In this document: in pieces, positions 16,029 through 25,138 of the stretch | Layout: every line of letters starts with the position of its first letter | How positions within the stretch are numbered: the stretch's first letter is position 1 | NCBI GenBank assembly: GCA_019748055.1 | Contig: JAIEQC010000064.1 | Coordinates: forward strand, 1-35,506 | From: Caulobacteraceae bacterium | GTDB taxonomy: Bacteria; Pseudomonadota; Alphaproteobacteria; Caulobacterales; Caulobacteraceae | Length of the DNA stretch: 35,506 nt | Direction: 5' to 3' | The notes under the pieces: model-generated | Databases searched by the model: none | What the model saw: the letters and a program-made list of their open reading frames with translations, nothing else | What the model was told of the DNA's origin: nothing | Position numbers and translations under genes: made by a program

Positions 16029-17060
16029 TCAGAACGCCAGTTGAATCCACACCTCGCGATAGACTGGCCGACCCTGGGCGTCGAGCGGCGTGACCGCATC
16101 GACAACCGGCGAGGAGTGGCGTGGCTGGGGAACGGTCCCCGGCGGGCTAGGATTGGGCGGTGCGCTCGTGACCAGCTGACGCGACCCGCCATAGGGGGGC
16201 GTCGCGCCGTCCACGGAGGTGATAGGGCCGAAGGTGGGCAGACCGATCAGGGACCAGTTCAGACTGATGAGGGCGAGGGGCACCAGCTCGTCCGCGGTGT
16301 GGGTGAATCCGTATTGCCGCCCCGGAGGCGTCACATTGGGCAGACTCAACCACTGCGCGGTGCTTCCCGTCAGCCCAAGATCGCCGGGGCCCGAAAACAT
16401 CACGATCCGATCGAGCGACTCCATCTTCCCGAGATAGGCGGCATGGCCGGCTCCTTGCGAATGGCCGGCCACGGTGACGCGAATCCAGTTCGGCTGGCCG
16501 CCCATCAGCAGCTGACCCCAGCCCTCCGTCGGATAGTTTGCGTGTAGCCAGGCGATCAGCGCCGTCAGTCGGCCGATGATGGAGTTCGCCGGCGACACGG
16601 CGACCACGGGGCTCAGGGGTTCGCCCGTGATGATCTCGCGTCGCGCCTTGCCGGCGCAGTCCGGGTCCGGGCTTCCGGCGCACAGATCGCCCACCGCCAC
16701 GTCGTTGGGATAGGTCAGCCCGACGGCATGCCAGCCCCTCTCGGCGCCGGTCCGAACGATCTCGCGGTAGAAACGCGGCACGCCGCCCGTGCCCGGCAGC
16801 ATGACGAACAGGCGGTTCTGCGCCGTCACGGCGGGGTTCGGCGTGACGACGAAGTGGGCAGACAGATTCGCCGTCAGCGCCGGATTTACCGTCGCCGGAG
16901 ACACGTCGCGTTCCACCGACGCGGCCGGTGGCGGGGGCGGCGGCGGTGAGGGCGGCGGCGTCGAACCGGATCCGTCACCTCCGCCACCGCAGCCGACCAA
17001 GGCGGCCGCAGCGAGGATCAGAACTGGCGCAGGCGCGGCTCGCGACAGAAAGCGTCTCAT
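16029..17060 (-). CDS. Secreted alpha/beta-hydrolase lipoprotein (BPSS1187-like)
   Basis: A 343-residue protein with a signal peptide and lipobox (LVGC, C24), a Gly/Ser spacer and a run of prolines (about 35-45), so it should be a surface or periplasmic lipoprotein. The mature part has a hydrolase fold: RLFVMLPGTGGVPRFYREIV (oxyanion-loop region), the nucleophile elbow G-H-S-Q-G (199-203, S201) in VTVAGHSQGAGHAAY, and FTHTADELVP, which may hold the acidic residue (D257). Resemblance to the BPSS1187 family is from memory. The substrate is unknown. It lies between the D-cysteine desulfhydrase and racemase genes on the same strand. Confidence 0.75.
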   Translation of the reverse strand: MRRFLSRAAPAPVLILAAAALVGCGGGGDGSGSTPPPSPPPPPPPAASVERDVSPATVNPALTANLSAHFVVTPNPAVTAQNRLFVMLPGTGGVPRFYREIVRTGAERGWHAVGLTYPNDVAVGDLCAGSPDPDCAGKARREIITGEPLSPVVAVSPANSIIGRLTALIAWLHANYPTEGWGQLLMGGQPNWIRVTVAGHSQGAGHAAYLGKMESLDRIVMFSGPGDLGLTGSTAQWLSLPNVTPPGRQYGFTHTADELVPLALISLNWSLIGLPTFGPITSVDGATPPYGGSRQLVTSAPPNPSPPGTVPQPRHSSPVVDAVTPLDAQGRPVYREVWIQLAF

Positions 17061-17130
17061 GTGCGTCTCCGATCGCCCGTAAGCGAACTCTTTGCTTTGA
17101 ACGACGATCCCACGACAGTCCGGCGCGTGG

Positions 17131-18135
17131 TCACACCTCCGCGCCGAACGCCCCCTCCAGCACGCTCTGGTAGCCGAACAACCCCTGCGCCCCGCCGGTG
17201 TGCAGGAACACCACCGTCTCGCCCCTGAACTCCTCCGCCCGCGCGATCAGTCCCTTCATCGCCTTGGCCGAATAGACCGGATCCAGCACGATCGCGTCGG
17301 TGCGCGCGGCCATCACCAGGGCGTCGATCACCCCCTGATCGACCAGACCATAGCCCTCGCCCACATAGTCGCAGTCGGCGACCACCATCCCGTCCGTCAC
17401 CGCGTCCGGTCGGCCCAGCAGGGCGGCGGTCTCGCGGGCCAGTTTCAGGACCATGGCCTCCTGCCGGGCCTTGGGCGCGCGCACGCCGAAGCCCAGCACC
17501 GGCACGTCCGACCCCATCACCGCCAGCCCGGCCACCAGCCCGCCGTGCGTGCCCGCGCTGCCGGTCGCCGTCACGATGCGGTCGATCGCCAGATCCAGAT
17601 CGTCCGCCTGCGTCACGATCTCGCGCGCGCAGTCGACGTAGCCCAGCGCCCCGATCGGGTTCGATCCGCCGCCGGGGATGACGTAGGGGCGCCGCCCCTC
17701 GCCGCGCAGGCGTTCGGCCTCCGCCTCCAGCTCGGCGTTCATGTCCGTGCCCGCCGCCACGGTGCGGATCGAGGCGCCGAACAGCCGGTCCAGCAGCACG
17801 TTGCCGTTGCCCACGTAGTCCGGTGCCGTCGATCCCGTCCGCGCCTCCAGAATGATGGCGCAGCCCAGCCCGTGCGCCGCCGCCGCCGCCGCCGTCTGGC
17901 GCACGTGGTTCGACTGCACCGCGCCCTGCGTCACCAGAACGTCGGCCCCCTGTTCGAAAGCGTCGCCCAGCAGGAATTCCAGCTTGCGCGTCTTGTTGCC
18001 CCCGCCCGCCAGGCCGGTCGCGTCGTCGCGCTTGATCCACAGATCGATCCCCAGCTTCTCCCCCAGCCGGGGCAAAGGCTCCAGCGGCGTCGGCAGGTGG
18101 GCCAGGCGGACGCGAGGAAAGCGGGCGAGGTGCAT
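17131..18135 (-). CDS. dcyD: D-cysteine desulfhydrase (ACC deaminase family)
   Basis: A 334-residue fold-type II PLP enzyme. LWIKRDDATGLAGGGNKTRK contains the PLP-lysine motif (N47-K-T-R-K51; K51 is the expected Schiff-base lysine). TQGAVQSNHVRQTAAAAA and TATGSAGTHGGLVAG (phosphate-binding) follow. D-cysteine desulfhydrase converts D-cysteine to pyruvate, sulphide and ammonia; ACC deaminase is the closest alternative in the family and cannot be excluded by eye. It is the first gene of a probable three-gene minus-strand unit, followed by the hydrolase after 70 bases, and is divergent from the AraC regulator. Confidence 0.88.
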   Translation of the reverse strand: MHLARFPRVRLAHLPTPLEPLPRLGEKLGIDLWIKRDDATGLAGGGNKTRKLEFLLGDAFEQGADVLVTQGAVQSNHVRQTAAAAAAHGLGCAIILEARTGSTAPDYVGNGNVLLDRLFGASIRTVAAGTDMNAELEAEAERLRGEGRRPYVIPGGGSNPIGALGYVDCAREIVTQADDLDLAIDRIVTATGSAGTHGGLVAGLAVMGSDVPVLGFGVRAPKARQEAMVLKLARETAALLGRPDAVTDGMVVADCDYVGEGYGLVDQGVIDALVMAARTDAIVLDPVYSAKAMKGLIARAEEFRGETVVFLHTGGAQGLFGYQSVLEGAFGAEV

Positions 18136-18318
18136 GGGCGGGCTCCGGTGAGGTCAGGCGAAGCGCCTGACTAGCACCGTTCCGGCCGCCCGCGCGACGG
18201 ATCGGACCGCCGCGCGCGTGTGACACGGGTCGACGCCCGGACCTTCTCCCGCCGCGCCGGCCTCGGCGGCCCGGTCCCCTCACCCTGTCGGCCGGGCCGT
18301 CGCTGGCCGGTTCGGATG

Positions 18319-18339
18319 GGCGTCCCCGGAACGGACGCC
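18319..18339. repeat. Inverted repeat in the dcyD/araC intergenic region
   Basis: GGCGTCC (18319-18325) and GGACGCC (18333-18339) are perfect reverse complements around seven bases. The repeat lies in the 281-base divergent region between dcyD and the AraC gene. It could be an operator or hairpin. Apart from this and the TTGCATCC motif at 18362, nothing was recognised in that region. Confidence 0.35.
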
Positions 18340-18361
18340 GGCCCTCTCGCCGCCACCGACC

Positions 18362-18372
18362 TTGCATCCATT
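18362..18372 (+). promoter_or_regulatory. TTGCATCC motif upstream of the AraC gene (copy 1)
   Basis: TTGCATCCATT lies 44 bases before the AraC-family ATG. The same sequence with one change (TTGCATCCGTT) is found 56 bases before the beta-lactamase-family ATG. Two matches at similar distance suggest a shared regulator site, perhaps for the AraC protein itself. Confidence 0.35.
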
Positions 18373-18416
18373 TCACGGGTTCCCGGCCTCTTGTGGACGT
18401 AGGATTCGGGACCGCC

Positions 18417-19139
18417 ATGACCGCATTCGCCGCCACAGCCCGTCTCAGCTGGTATGGACCGGGCCTCGTCCAGTCGGCCCACGACCATGAGGCGGCGCAT
18501 CTGTCGCTCCTCCTGTCCGGCGGCTTTGAGGAACAGTCGGGCCGCCGGACCCACACCGCCCGCGCCGGCCAGCTGGGTCTGCGGCCCGAGGGACTCAGTC
18601 ACGCGGTCGCCTTCGGCGGGGAGGGGGCCCTGGTCCTGACGATGGCGGCCCCCGCCCTCGACGGCGATCGCCGCCCCGTCACCGCGCCCGCCTGGACCCC
18701 GCCTCTGCCCGGCGGTCATCTTCGCCGCCTTGCGCCCCTGATCCTCGAAGGCGGCGACGCCGCTCCGGAGGCGGTCTGGGACGTGCTGGCCCTGCTCGAT
18801 TCCGGCTCTCCGGCTCCAAAGCCCGATCCTTGGCTGGCGGAGGTGCGCGACCGGATCCAGTCGTGCCCCGGCCCCACGCGCGTCTCGGACCTCGCCCGCC
18901 GCGCGGGCCGTCACCGGGTGCATCTGGGGCGAGCCTTCCTTTTGGCCTACGGCGAGACCCCGTCGGAGTTTCGCCGCCGCGTCATGCTGGACCGGGCGCT
19001 CGGCCTGATCGCCTCGGGCGAGACCCTGGCCGCCGCGGCCGTGGAGGCGGGCTTCTCCGACCAGAGTCATTTCACCCGCGCCTGTCGGGATCACTACGGC
19101 GTGGCCCCCGGCCGCCTCACCGCCCGGCTGCGCGCCTGA
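18417..19139 (+). CDS. AraC family transcriptional regulator
   Basis: A 240-residue regulator. The N-terminal part (about 1-110) is a cupin-like sensing domain with HDHEAAHLSLLLSGGFEE and the R-A-G-Q-L-G-L-R-P-E-G-L-S-H turn. The C-terminal part (about 145-240) has the two AraC helix-turn-helix units: VSDLARRAGRHRVHLGRAFL, then AAAVEAGFSDQSHFTRACRD and GVAPGRLTARLRA. The ligand is unknown. ATG at 18417 was preferred to an in-frame GTG at 18393. The next gene, a beta-lactamase-family protein, starts 83 bases downstream on the same strand and is the likeliest target. Confidence 0.92.
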   Translation: MTAFAATARLSWYGPGLVQSAHDHEAAHLSLLLSGGFEEQSGRRTHTARAGQLGLRPEGLSHAVAFGGEGALVLTMAAPALDGDRRPVTAPAWTPPLPGGHLRRLAPLILEGGDAAPEAVWDVLALLDSGSPAPKPDPWLAEVRDRIQSCPGPTRVSDLARRAGRHRVHLGRAFLLAYGETPSEFRRRVMLDRALGLIASGETLAAAAVEAGFSDQSHFTRACRDHYGVAPGRLTARLRA

Positions 19140-19155
19140 CCCGACGGACGGGACG

Positions 19156-19166
19156 TTGCATCCGTT
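19156..19166 (+). promoter_or_regulatory. TTGCATCC motif upstream of the beta-lactamase gene (copy 2)
   Basis: TTGCATCCGTT differs at one position from the copy before the AraC gene (18362-18372) and lies in the 83-base gap before the beta-lactamase-family gene. It is a candidate shared operator. Confidence 0.35.
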
Positions 19167-19222
19167 CAAGACCCGCAAGCCGCGGCGGTCTTTCCTGTCC
19201 TCGAAACGAGGAGTTCCCCTTC

Positions 19223-20773
19223 ATGCGTCCTGCCCTGACCGCCGTCCTGTCCGCCTGCGTCGCCCTGGCCCCGCTGACGACCGCCGCCCAGACCGCTCCC
19301 ACGACCGGAATCGCGGCGCCCCTCGCCCCGGCCGACGCCGCCGCCTTCGATCGCGCCGCCGCCACAGTGCTGGAACGGATGCGCGTCGCCGCCGCCACGC
19401 CCGGCGCGTCGCCCGCCATGGCGGTGGTCATGGTCCGGCGCGGCCACCCGCCGGTGATCTGGACCTCCGGCGACCTGTCGACCGCCGCCGGGGCCGCTCC
19501 CGCCGATGCGGACACCCCCTTCTACATCGCCTCCCAGACCAAGGCCTTCGTGGGCCTGCTGGCCGTTCGGCTGGACGCCGAGGGGGTGTTCGATCTGGAC
19601 CAGACCCTGGCCGACGTCTGGCCGGGGCTGACCCTACCCGCGCCCGCCGATCCGGCCGCGATCACCTTTCGGGACCTGCTCAGCCATCAGGGCCCGTTCG
19701 AGACGCCGGCCCTTTCGTATCGCACCGCCTACGTCGACCGCGTCCCGGCCACGGACTACGCCCGGCTGATGGCCGAGGGATCGCAGGGGCGCGAGCCGGG
19801 CTTTCGCTATTCCAACCTCGGCTACCTGATCTATTCGGCGGCGGTGGAACTGAAGACCGGCCGCGACTGGCGCGACTGGCTGGACGCCTCCCTGTTCCGG
19901 CCCGCGGGCATGAGCCGATCCGGCGCGCGGACCAGCCGTCTCGACGGCATCCCCCTTTATCACCGCTGGATGGGCGCGCGCGGCTGGGACGCGTTCGAGG
20001 GCAAGCCCGACGACCTGATGCATGCGGCGGGCGGGCTGGTCGTGTCGCCCAACGACATGGCGCGCTGGCTCTCGATCCAGCTGGGCGACGGCGCGGGCGG
20101 CCTCGACCCCGCCTGGGTCCGCGAGACCCAGACCCTGGCCGTCGCCGCCGACATCCGGGGCGACGGCGTGCCGTGCCAGGGCTATGGCCTGGGCTGGAAC
20201 ATCTGCCGCATCGGCGCGGTCGACGTCCGGGCGCACGGCGGCGGCTACACAGGCATGCGCTCGGCCATGGCCGTCTCGCCCGAGCTCGGCGTCGGCTTCG
20301 CCTTCTTCAGCACCAGCGACAGCCTGACGGGCGGCCTCAGCCAGATGCTGATCCAGACCTTCTTCGAGGCCGTCCAGTCGGACCGGCCGCCGGCCATGGA
20401 CCTGGAGACCTTCGGCCGTCAGTACGGCGAGCGCCTGGCCCGCTTCGCCGCCCAGCGCGTGCAGGCCGTGGACGACCGCCGGGCGGAGGCCCGATGGGCC
20501 GGCTGGACCTGGCGTCCCTCGCACGCCGACCGCGCGGCCTATGTCGGGACCTATCGCCACGCCACCCTGGGCGATCTGGCCGTGCTGAACCGGGACGAGG
20601 CGGTTCTGGTGCGCATGGGCGTGGTGACCCGCCGGCTGGAGCCCGCGGCCCCGGACCTGTTCGGCATCACCGACGGCCTGGCCGATCCGCCCAGCCCGGT
20701 CCGCTTCGAGCGCGCCGAGGGCCGGGTCACGGCCGTGGTCTGGGACGAGGAGCGGTTCGAGCGCCTGCCTTGA
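19223..20773 (+). CDS. Serine hydrolase, beta-lactamase/class C PBP family
   Basis: A 516-residue exported protein with a signal peptide (MRPALTAVLSACVALAPL, cleavage near TTAA-Q). The penicillin-binding fold motifs are in order: S104-Q-T-K107 (IASQTKAFVG), Y196-S-N198 (FRYSNLGYL) and H338-G-G (RAHGGGYTGM) in place of K-T-G. A C-terminal extension of about 130 residues holds YVGTYRHATLGDLAVL, a lipocalin-like domain seen in esterase and D-aminopeptidase relatives. The substrate may be an ester, a D-amino-acid peptide or a peptidoglycan stem; antibiotic hydrolysis is not implied. ATG at 19223 follows GAGGAG (19208-19213) and is set by the signal peptide. Confidence 0.9.
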   Translation: MRPALTAVLSACVALAPLTTAAQTAPTTGIAAPLAPADAAAFDRAAATVLERMRVAAATPGASPAMAVVMVRRGHPPVIWTSGDLSTAAGAAPADADTPFYIASQTKAFVGLLAVRLDAEGVFDLDQTLADVWPGLTLPAPADPAAITFRDLLSHQGPFETPALSYRTAYVDRVPATDYARLMAEGSQGREPGFRYSNLGYLIYSAAVELKTGRDWRDWLDASLFRPAGMSRSGARTSRLDGIPLYHRWMGARGWDAFEGKPDDLMHAAGGLVVSPNDMARWLSIQLGDGAGGLDPAWVRETQTLAVAADIRGDGVPCQGYGLGWNICRIGAVDVRAHGGGYTGMRSAMAVSPELGVGFAFFSTSDSLTGGLSQMLIQTFFEAVQSDRPPAMDLETFGRQYGERLARFAAQRVQAVDDRRAEARWAGWTWRPSHADRAAYVGTYRHATLGDLAVLNRDEAVLVRMGVVTRRLEPAAPDLFGITDGLADPPSPVRFERAEGRVTAVVWDEERFERLP

Positions 20774-20784
20774 CGTCGGCGCGC

Positions 20785-20813
20785 TCGACACGCCCCGGCG
20801 CCCGGCCTATCGT
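20785..20813 (+). promoter_or_regulatory. Putative thiC promoter
   Basis: TCGACA (20785-20790) and TATCGT (20808-20813) are 17 bases apart, just before the TPP riboswitch. The -10 context GCCTATCGTC resembles the one before ispG. A TTGACG at 20770-20775 is too far upstream to pair with this -10. Confidence 0.4.
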
Positions 20814-20819
20814 CGCGCC

Positions 20820-22892
<2,073 letters not shown>

Positions 22893-22896
22893 TCAG

Positions 22897-24324
22897 TCAG
22901 CGTTTGCTGGCCGACTTCCTCCGACGCGCGTCGACGTATTCGATCGAGCTCGCGGTCAGGCCGGCCTCTTCCGCCTTTTTCTGAGCGGCTTGGATTCGCC
23001 TGAGCTTCATACCCATGCCGCCAACGTCAACCACAAGAAACACTCCAGAAGCGTTCTTGGATGCGGCTTTGTAGACCTCTAACTGTTTTCTATAGCCGTG
23101 CTCGACTTGGCCCTTTGATAGTTTAATCTCGACGAGTACCCTGCCATTAAATCCGGTCGAGAACTTGAAATCGACGGGACCGCCTCCACTATTGGTTTCG
23201 GGTGAAATATCGACATCGTTTACTGCGCAGATCACATTCGCGACGGCGAAAAAGAGGAGCTGTGCAGCTCTCTCATGGCGCGGTTCGTGACCGTTCCACA
23301 GCAGTTCCCATAGATTGTTATCCTCCACCAAGGATCGAAACTGCGCCACGACCTCCAAGACGGTCGCTCTGAGTGTGTCTTGGTTCTTCTTCGTCGGAGC
23401 GGTGATCAGACCGACGTACTTGTCACGGTTCTCAGTCAGCACCTTTCGGAAGGTGAAAAGGCCGTCCAAATCGGCCTTCTCATCATAGGACTCGCTCGCG
23501 TTGGCGACCGCTGCAAGAAGGCGTCTCATATTCTCCGGAGAGTCGAAAGCTGCCTTCCTCATGGCCGCCTTGCGCTCGGAAACGGTTGCTTTGGACCAGT
23601 TCCCAAACAGCTTGTTCACCGCGTCTCGAAGTTCCTTAACTTCCAGGATAACGCGGGAAACGTCAGCCCAATCGGTTGCTAGCGGTAAGTCACGGAGGAC
23701 ATCCCTCGGCACCAGAAGGACCGGCTCATTCGGCCGATACGGGTTTTTGGGAAGCTTCGAGTTTCCGTACAGATCGCCGAACTGGCTGACTTTTATGCCG
23801 TTGACTTCCGCGAACTGCTTAGTGATCTTGCAAAGCGCAGGCAGTAGAGCATTGGTAGTCATGTCACTGAGCGTGTCAGGGCCGACGCCATCCTCGAATA
23901 GACCCATAAGAGGGATAACGTTGGGGTTCTTCTCACCCAACGTGATGATCTCTTTCGCGGTCCTCAGAATGTTGTTCCGCAGCCATTCCGGTCGGTCAGC
24001 GCCCGATGTGCTAGCGCCGCCGTAACCCAATCCAGTCTCCGAACGCTCATCGAGGTTGAGCGCCTTATAGGCACCACGCCACGCGACATCGCCTTCGCTC
24101 GCCGAGACCTCAAGTAGCTCCAGGACATTCTGAAAGCTCCTCCTGAGGAGCTTCATTCCATCGGCCCGCATGGCCGGATTTCGGCTCTTCTCAATGAGCA
24201 ATGGATCGATGAACAGCTTGGTATCCGAATTAAGAATCGGATCCATGAGGCCGGCCGTGTCCAGGAGCTTCGGATCAAAGCCGAACTTCTGGGAGAACAA
24301 TACGGGTTGGACTAGCTTTGCCAT
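22897..24324 (-). CDS. Uncharacterised protein with a C-terminal RecB/Cas4-type PD-(D/E)xK nuclease signature
   Basis: A 475-residue protein without a family name that I recognise. Residues 1-345 are mostly helical, with conserved-looking blocks: FGFDPKLLDTAGLMDPIL, K-L-F-I-D-P-L-L-I-E-K-S, GDVAWRGAYKALNLDE, LGYGGASTSG and EDGVGPDTLSDMTTNALLP. Residues about 350-435 look like a PD-(D/E)xK core: an early helix with E351, then D385 (PVDFKF), E399-I-K401 (VLVEIKLSKG) and Q414xxxY418 (KQLEVY). The QxxxY motif is typical of RecB/Cas4/AddB nucleases, but the four cluster cysteines of Cas4/AddB are absent. The tail is basic. Local base composition is far lower in G+C than thiC or frnE, suggesting transfer. 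A defence or DNA-processing role is inference. Confidence 0.7.
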   Translation of the reverse strand: MAKLVQPVLFSQKFGFDPKLLDTAGLMDPILNSDTKLFIDPLLIEKSRNPAMRADGMKLLRRSFQNVLELLEVSASEGDVAWRGAYKALNLDERSETGLGYGGASTSGADRPEWLRNNILRTAKEIITLGEKNPNVIPLMGLFEDGVGPDTLSDMTTNALLPALCKITKQFAEVNGIKVSQFGDLYGNSKLPKNPYRPNEPVLLVPRDVLRDLPLATDWADVSRVILEVKELRDAVNKLFGNWSKATVSERKAAMRKAAFDSPENMRRLLAAVANASESYDEKADLDGLFTFRKVLTENRDKYVGLITAPTKKNQDTLRATVLEVVAQFRSLVEDNNLWELLWNGHEPRHERAAQLLFFAVANVICAVNDVDISPETNSGGGPVDFKFSTGFNGRVLVEIKLSKGQVEHGYRKQLEVYKAASKNASGVFLVVDVGGMGMKLRRIQAAQKKAEEAGLTASSIEYVDARRRKSASKR

Positions 24325-24358
24325 TCAACCAATTTAGTTGAAAAAACGCCGCTATCAA
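24324..24358 (-). promoter_or_regulatory. Promoter with palindrome over the start codon of the nuclease-like gene
   Basis: On the minus strand TTGATA (24358-24353) and TAAATT (24336-24331) are 16 bases apart, and the ATG begins six bases after the -10, which would give a leaderless message. A perfect 6-base inverted repeat, TTCAAC (24324-24329) and GTTGAA (24337-24342), brackets the -10 and touches the start codon. No Shine-Dalgarno is visible. A repressor site at this place would block transcription. Confidence 0.5.
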
Positions 24359-24495
24359 CCCTGCGTCGAAATCGAGGGTCGAGTACCCGGAAACCTTGAG
24401 CGTCGGAGCAAAATCCACGGAGGAAAACACAGCCTCTCAGCCGACTTCAGAGGATGGAATCCCAGCATGCGCAGGTTCTAAAGGCCTTAGCGGGA

Positions 24496-25110
24496 TTAGA
24501 CTGTTGCCGGCCCAATGCGATACTTGCGCACCTTACGATTTCGGCTGTTCGAGTGTGCCAGTTGGTGAATGCGCGCGCTGGCTGCGGCAGCTGCATTGAC
24601 CGGCCCCCGTAGTCCGCTGACATCCACATGCGCCATGTCAGGATAGACAAGTGCAGCGCGATTCCCCGCGTGGATCGTATTCAGTTCAACGATTCCAACT
24701 GCGAGGGCGTCTTCCATTTCCATCACAGCGGAGGCGAGCTCCCACTCTAGTTCATGGACAGGAATCCCTCCGATAATTCGTTGGCATCGCTGGAGATTAC
24801 GCAGATTGGCCTCCCAAGCCTCGCCAGCAAAAACCTCACCAAAGCGAGCCGGAGGTTCCGCGGTCATTTTCTCGTATGGCCCTCGCAGGGTCCCTTCTGC
24901 CTTGAAGAGCACGCTAGCCAACGCCGAAATCTGCTTGTCGCGTTGGGCGCGGCGCGTTTCGGCTCGATCGTGATTGGTGACCCAGATGGCAGCGAGTATA
25001 GCGGCCACACTCCCTACCGCCTGAGCAACAGCGGCCCCGATTACGATCCAATCAGAAATGTCTTGGGATCGGCCAACGATTTCGATGGGGATGCTCATAA
25101 GCGTTGCCAT
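24496..25110 (-). CDS. Hypothetical single-pass membrane protein
   Basis: A 204-residue protein I do not recognise. One hydrophobic helix (about 21-44, WIVIGAAVAQAVGSVAAILA) is followed by a charged, probably cytoplasmic helical region (NHDRAETRRAQRDKQISALA) and a C-terminal domain with ANLRNLQRCQRIIGGIPVHE and W-E-L-A-S-A-V-M-E-M-E-D. The layout resembles small membrane-anchored accessory proteins of mobile DNA but gives no function. An alternative start is ATG 25098 (MSIPIEIVG). Base composition is again lower in G+C than the flanking chromosomal genes. It lies upstream of the nuclease-like gene on the same strand, but a 171-base gap with a separate promoter makes independent expression likely. 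Confidence 0.65.
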   Translation of the reverse strand: MATLMSIPIEIVGRSQDISDWIVIGAAVAQAVGSVAAILAAIWVTNHDRAETRRAQRDKQISALASVLFKAEGTLRGPYEKMTAEPPARFGEVFAGEAWEANLRNLQRCQRIIGGIPVHELEWELASAVMEMEDALAVGIVELNTIHAGNRAALVYPDMAHVDVSGLRGPVNAAAAASARIHQLAHSNSRNRKVRKYRIGPATV

Positions 25111-25138
25111 AACATCTTCGTCGACATCCCTGAACCGC

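Noticed and set aside
19223..20773. Antibiotic-resistance beta-lactamase
   Set aside because: The SxxK, YxN and HGG motifs and the C-terminal lipocalin-like extension point to the broader esterase/D-peptidase group; nothing shows activity on antibiotics.
20770..20775. TTGACG as the -35 of thiC
   Set aside because: It overlaps the stop of the upstream gene and is 32 bases from the only good -10 (20808-20813), too far to pair with it.
24325..24495. A gene or small RNA between the two insert genes
   Set aside because: No ORF with a start and ribosome site was found. The promoter palindrome explains the structured part; the rest shows no terminator or clear fold.
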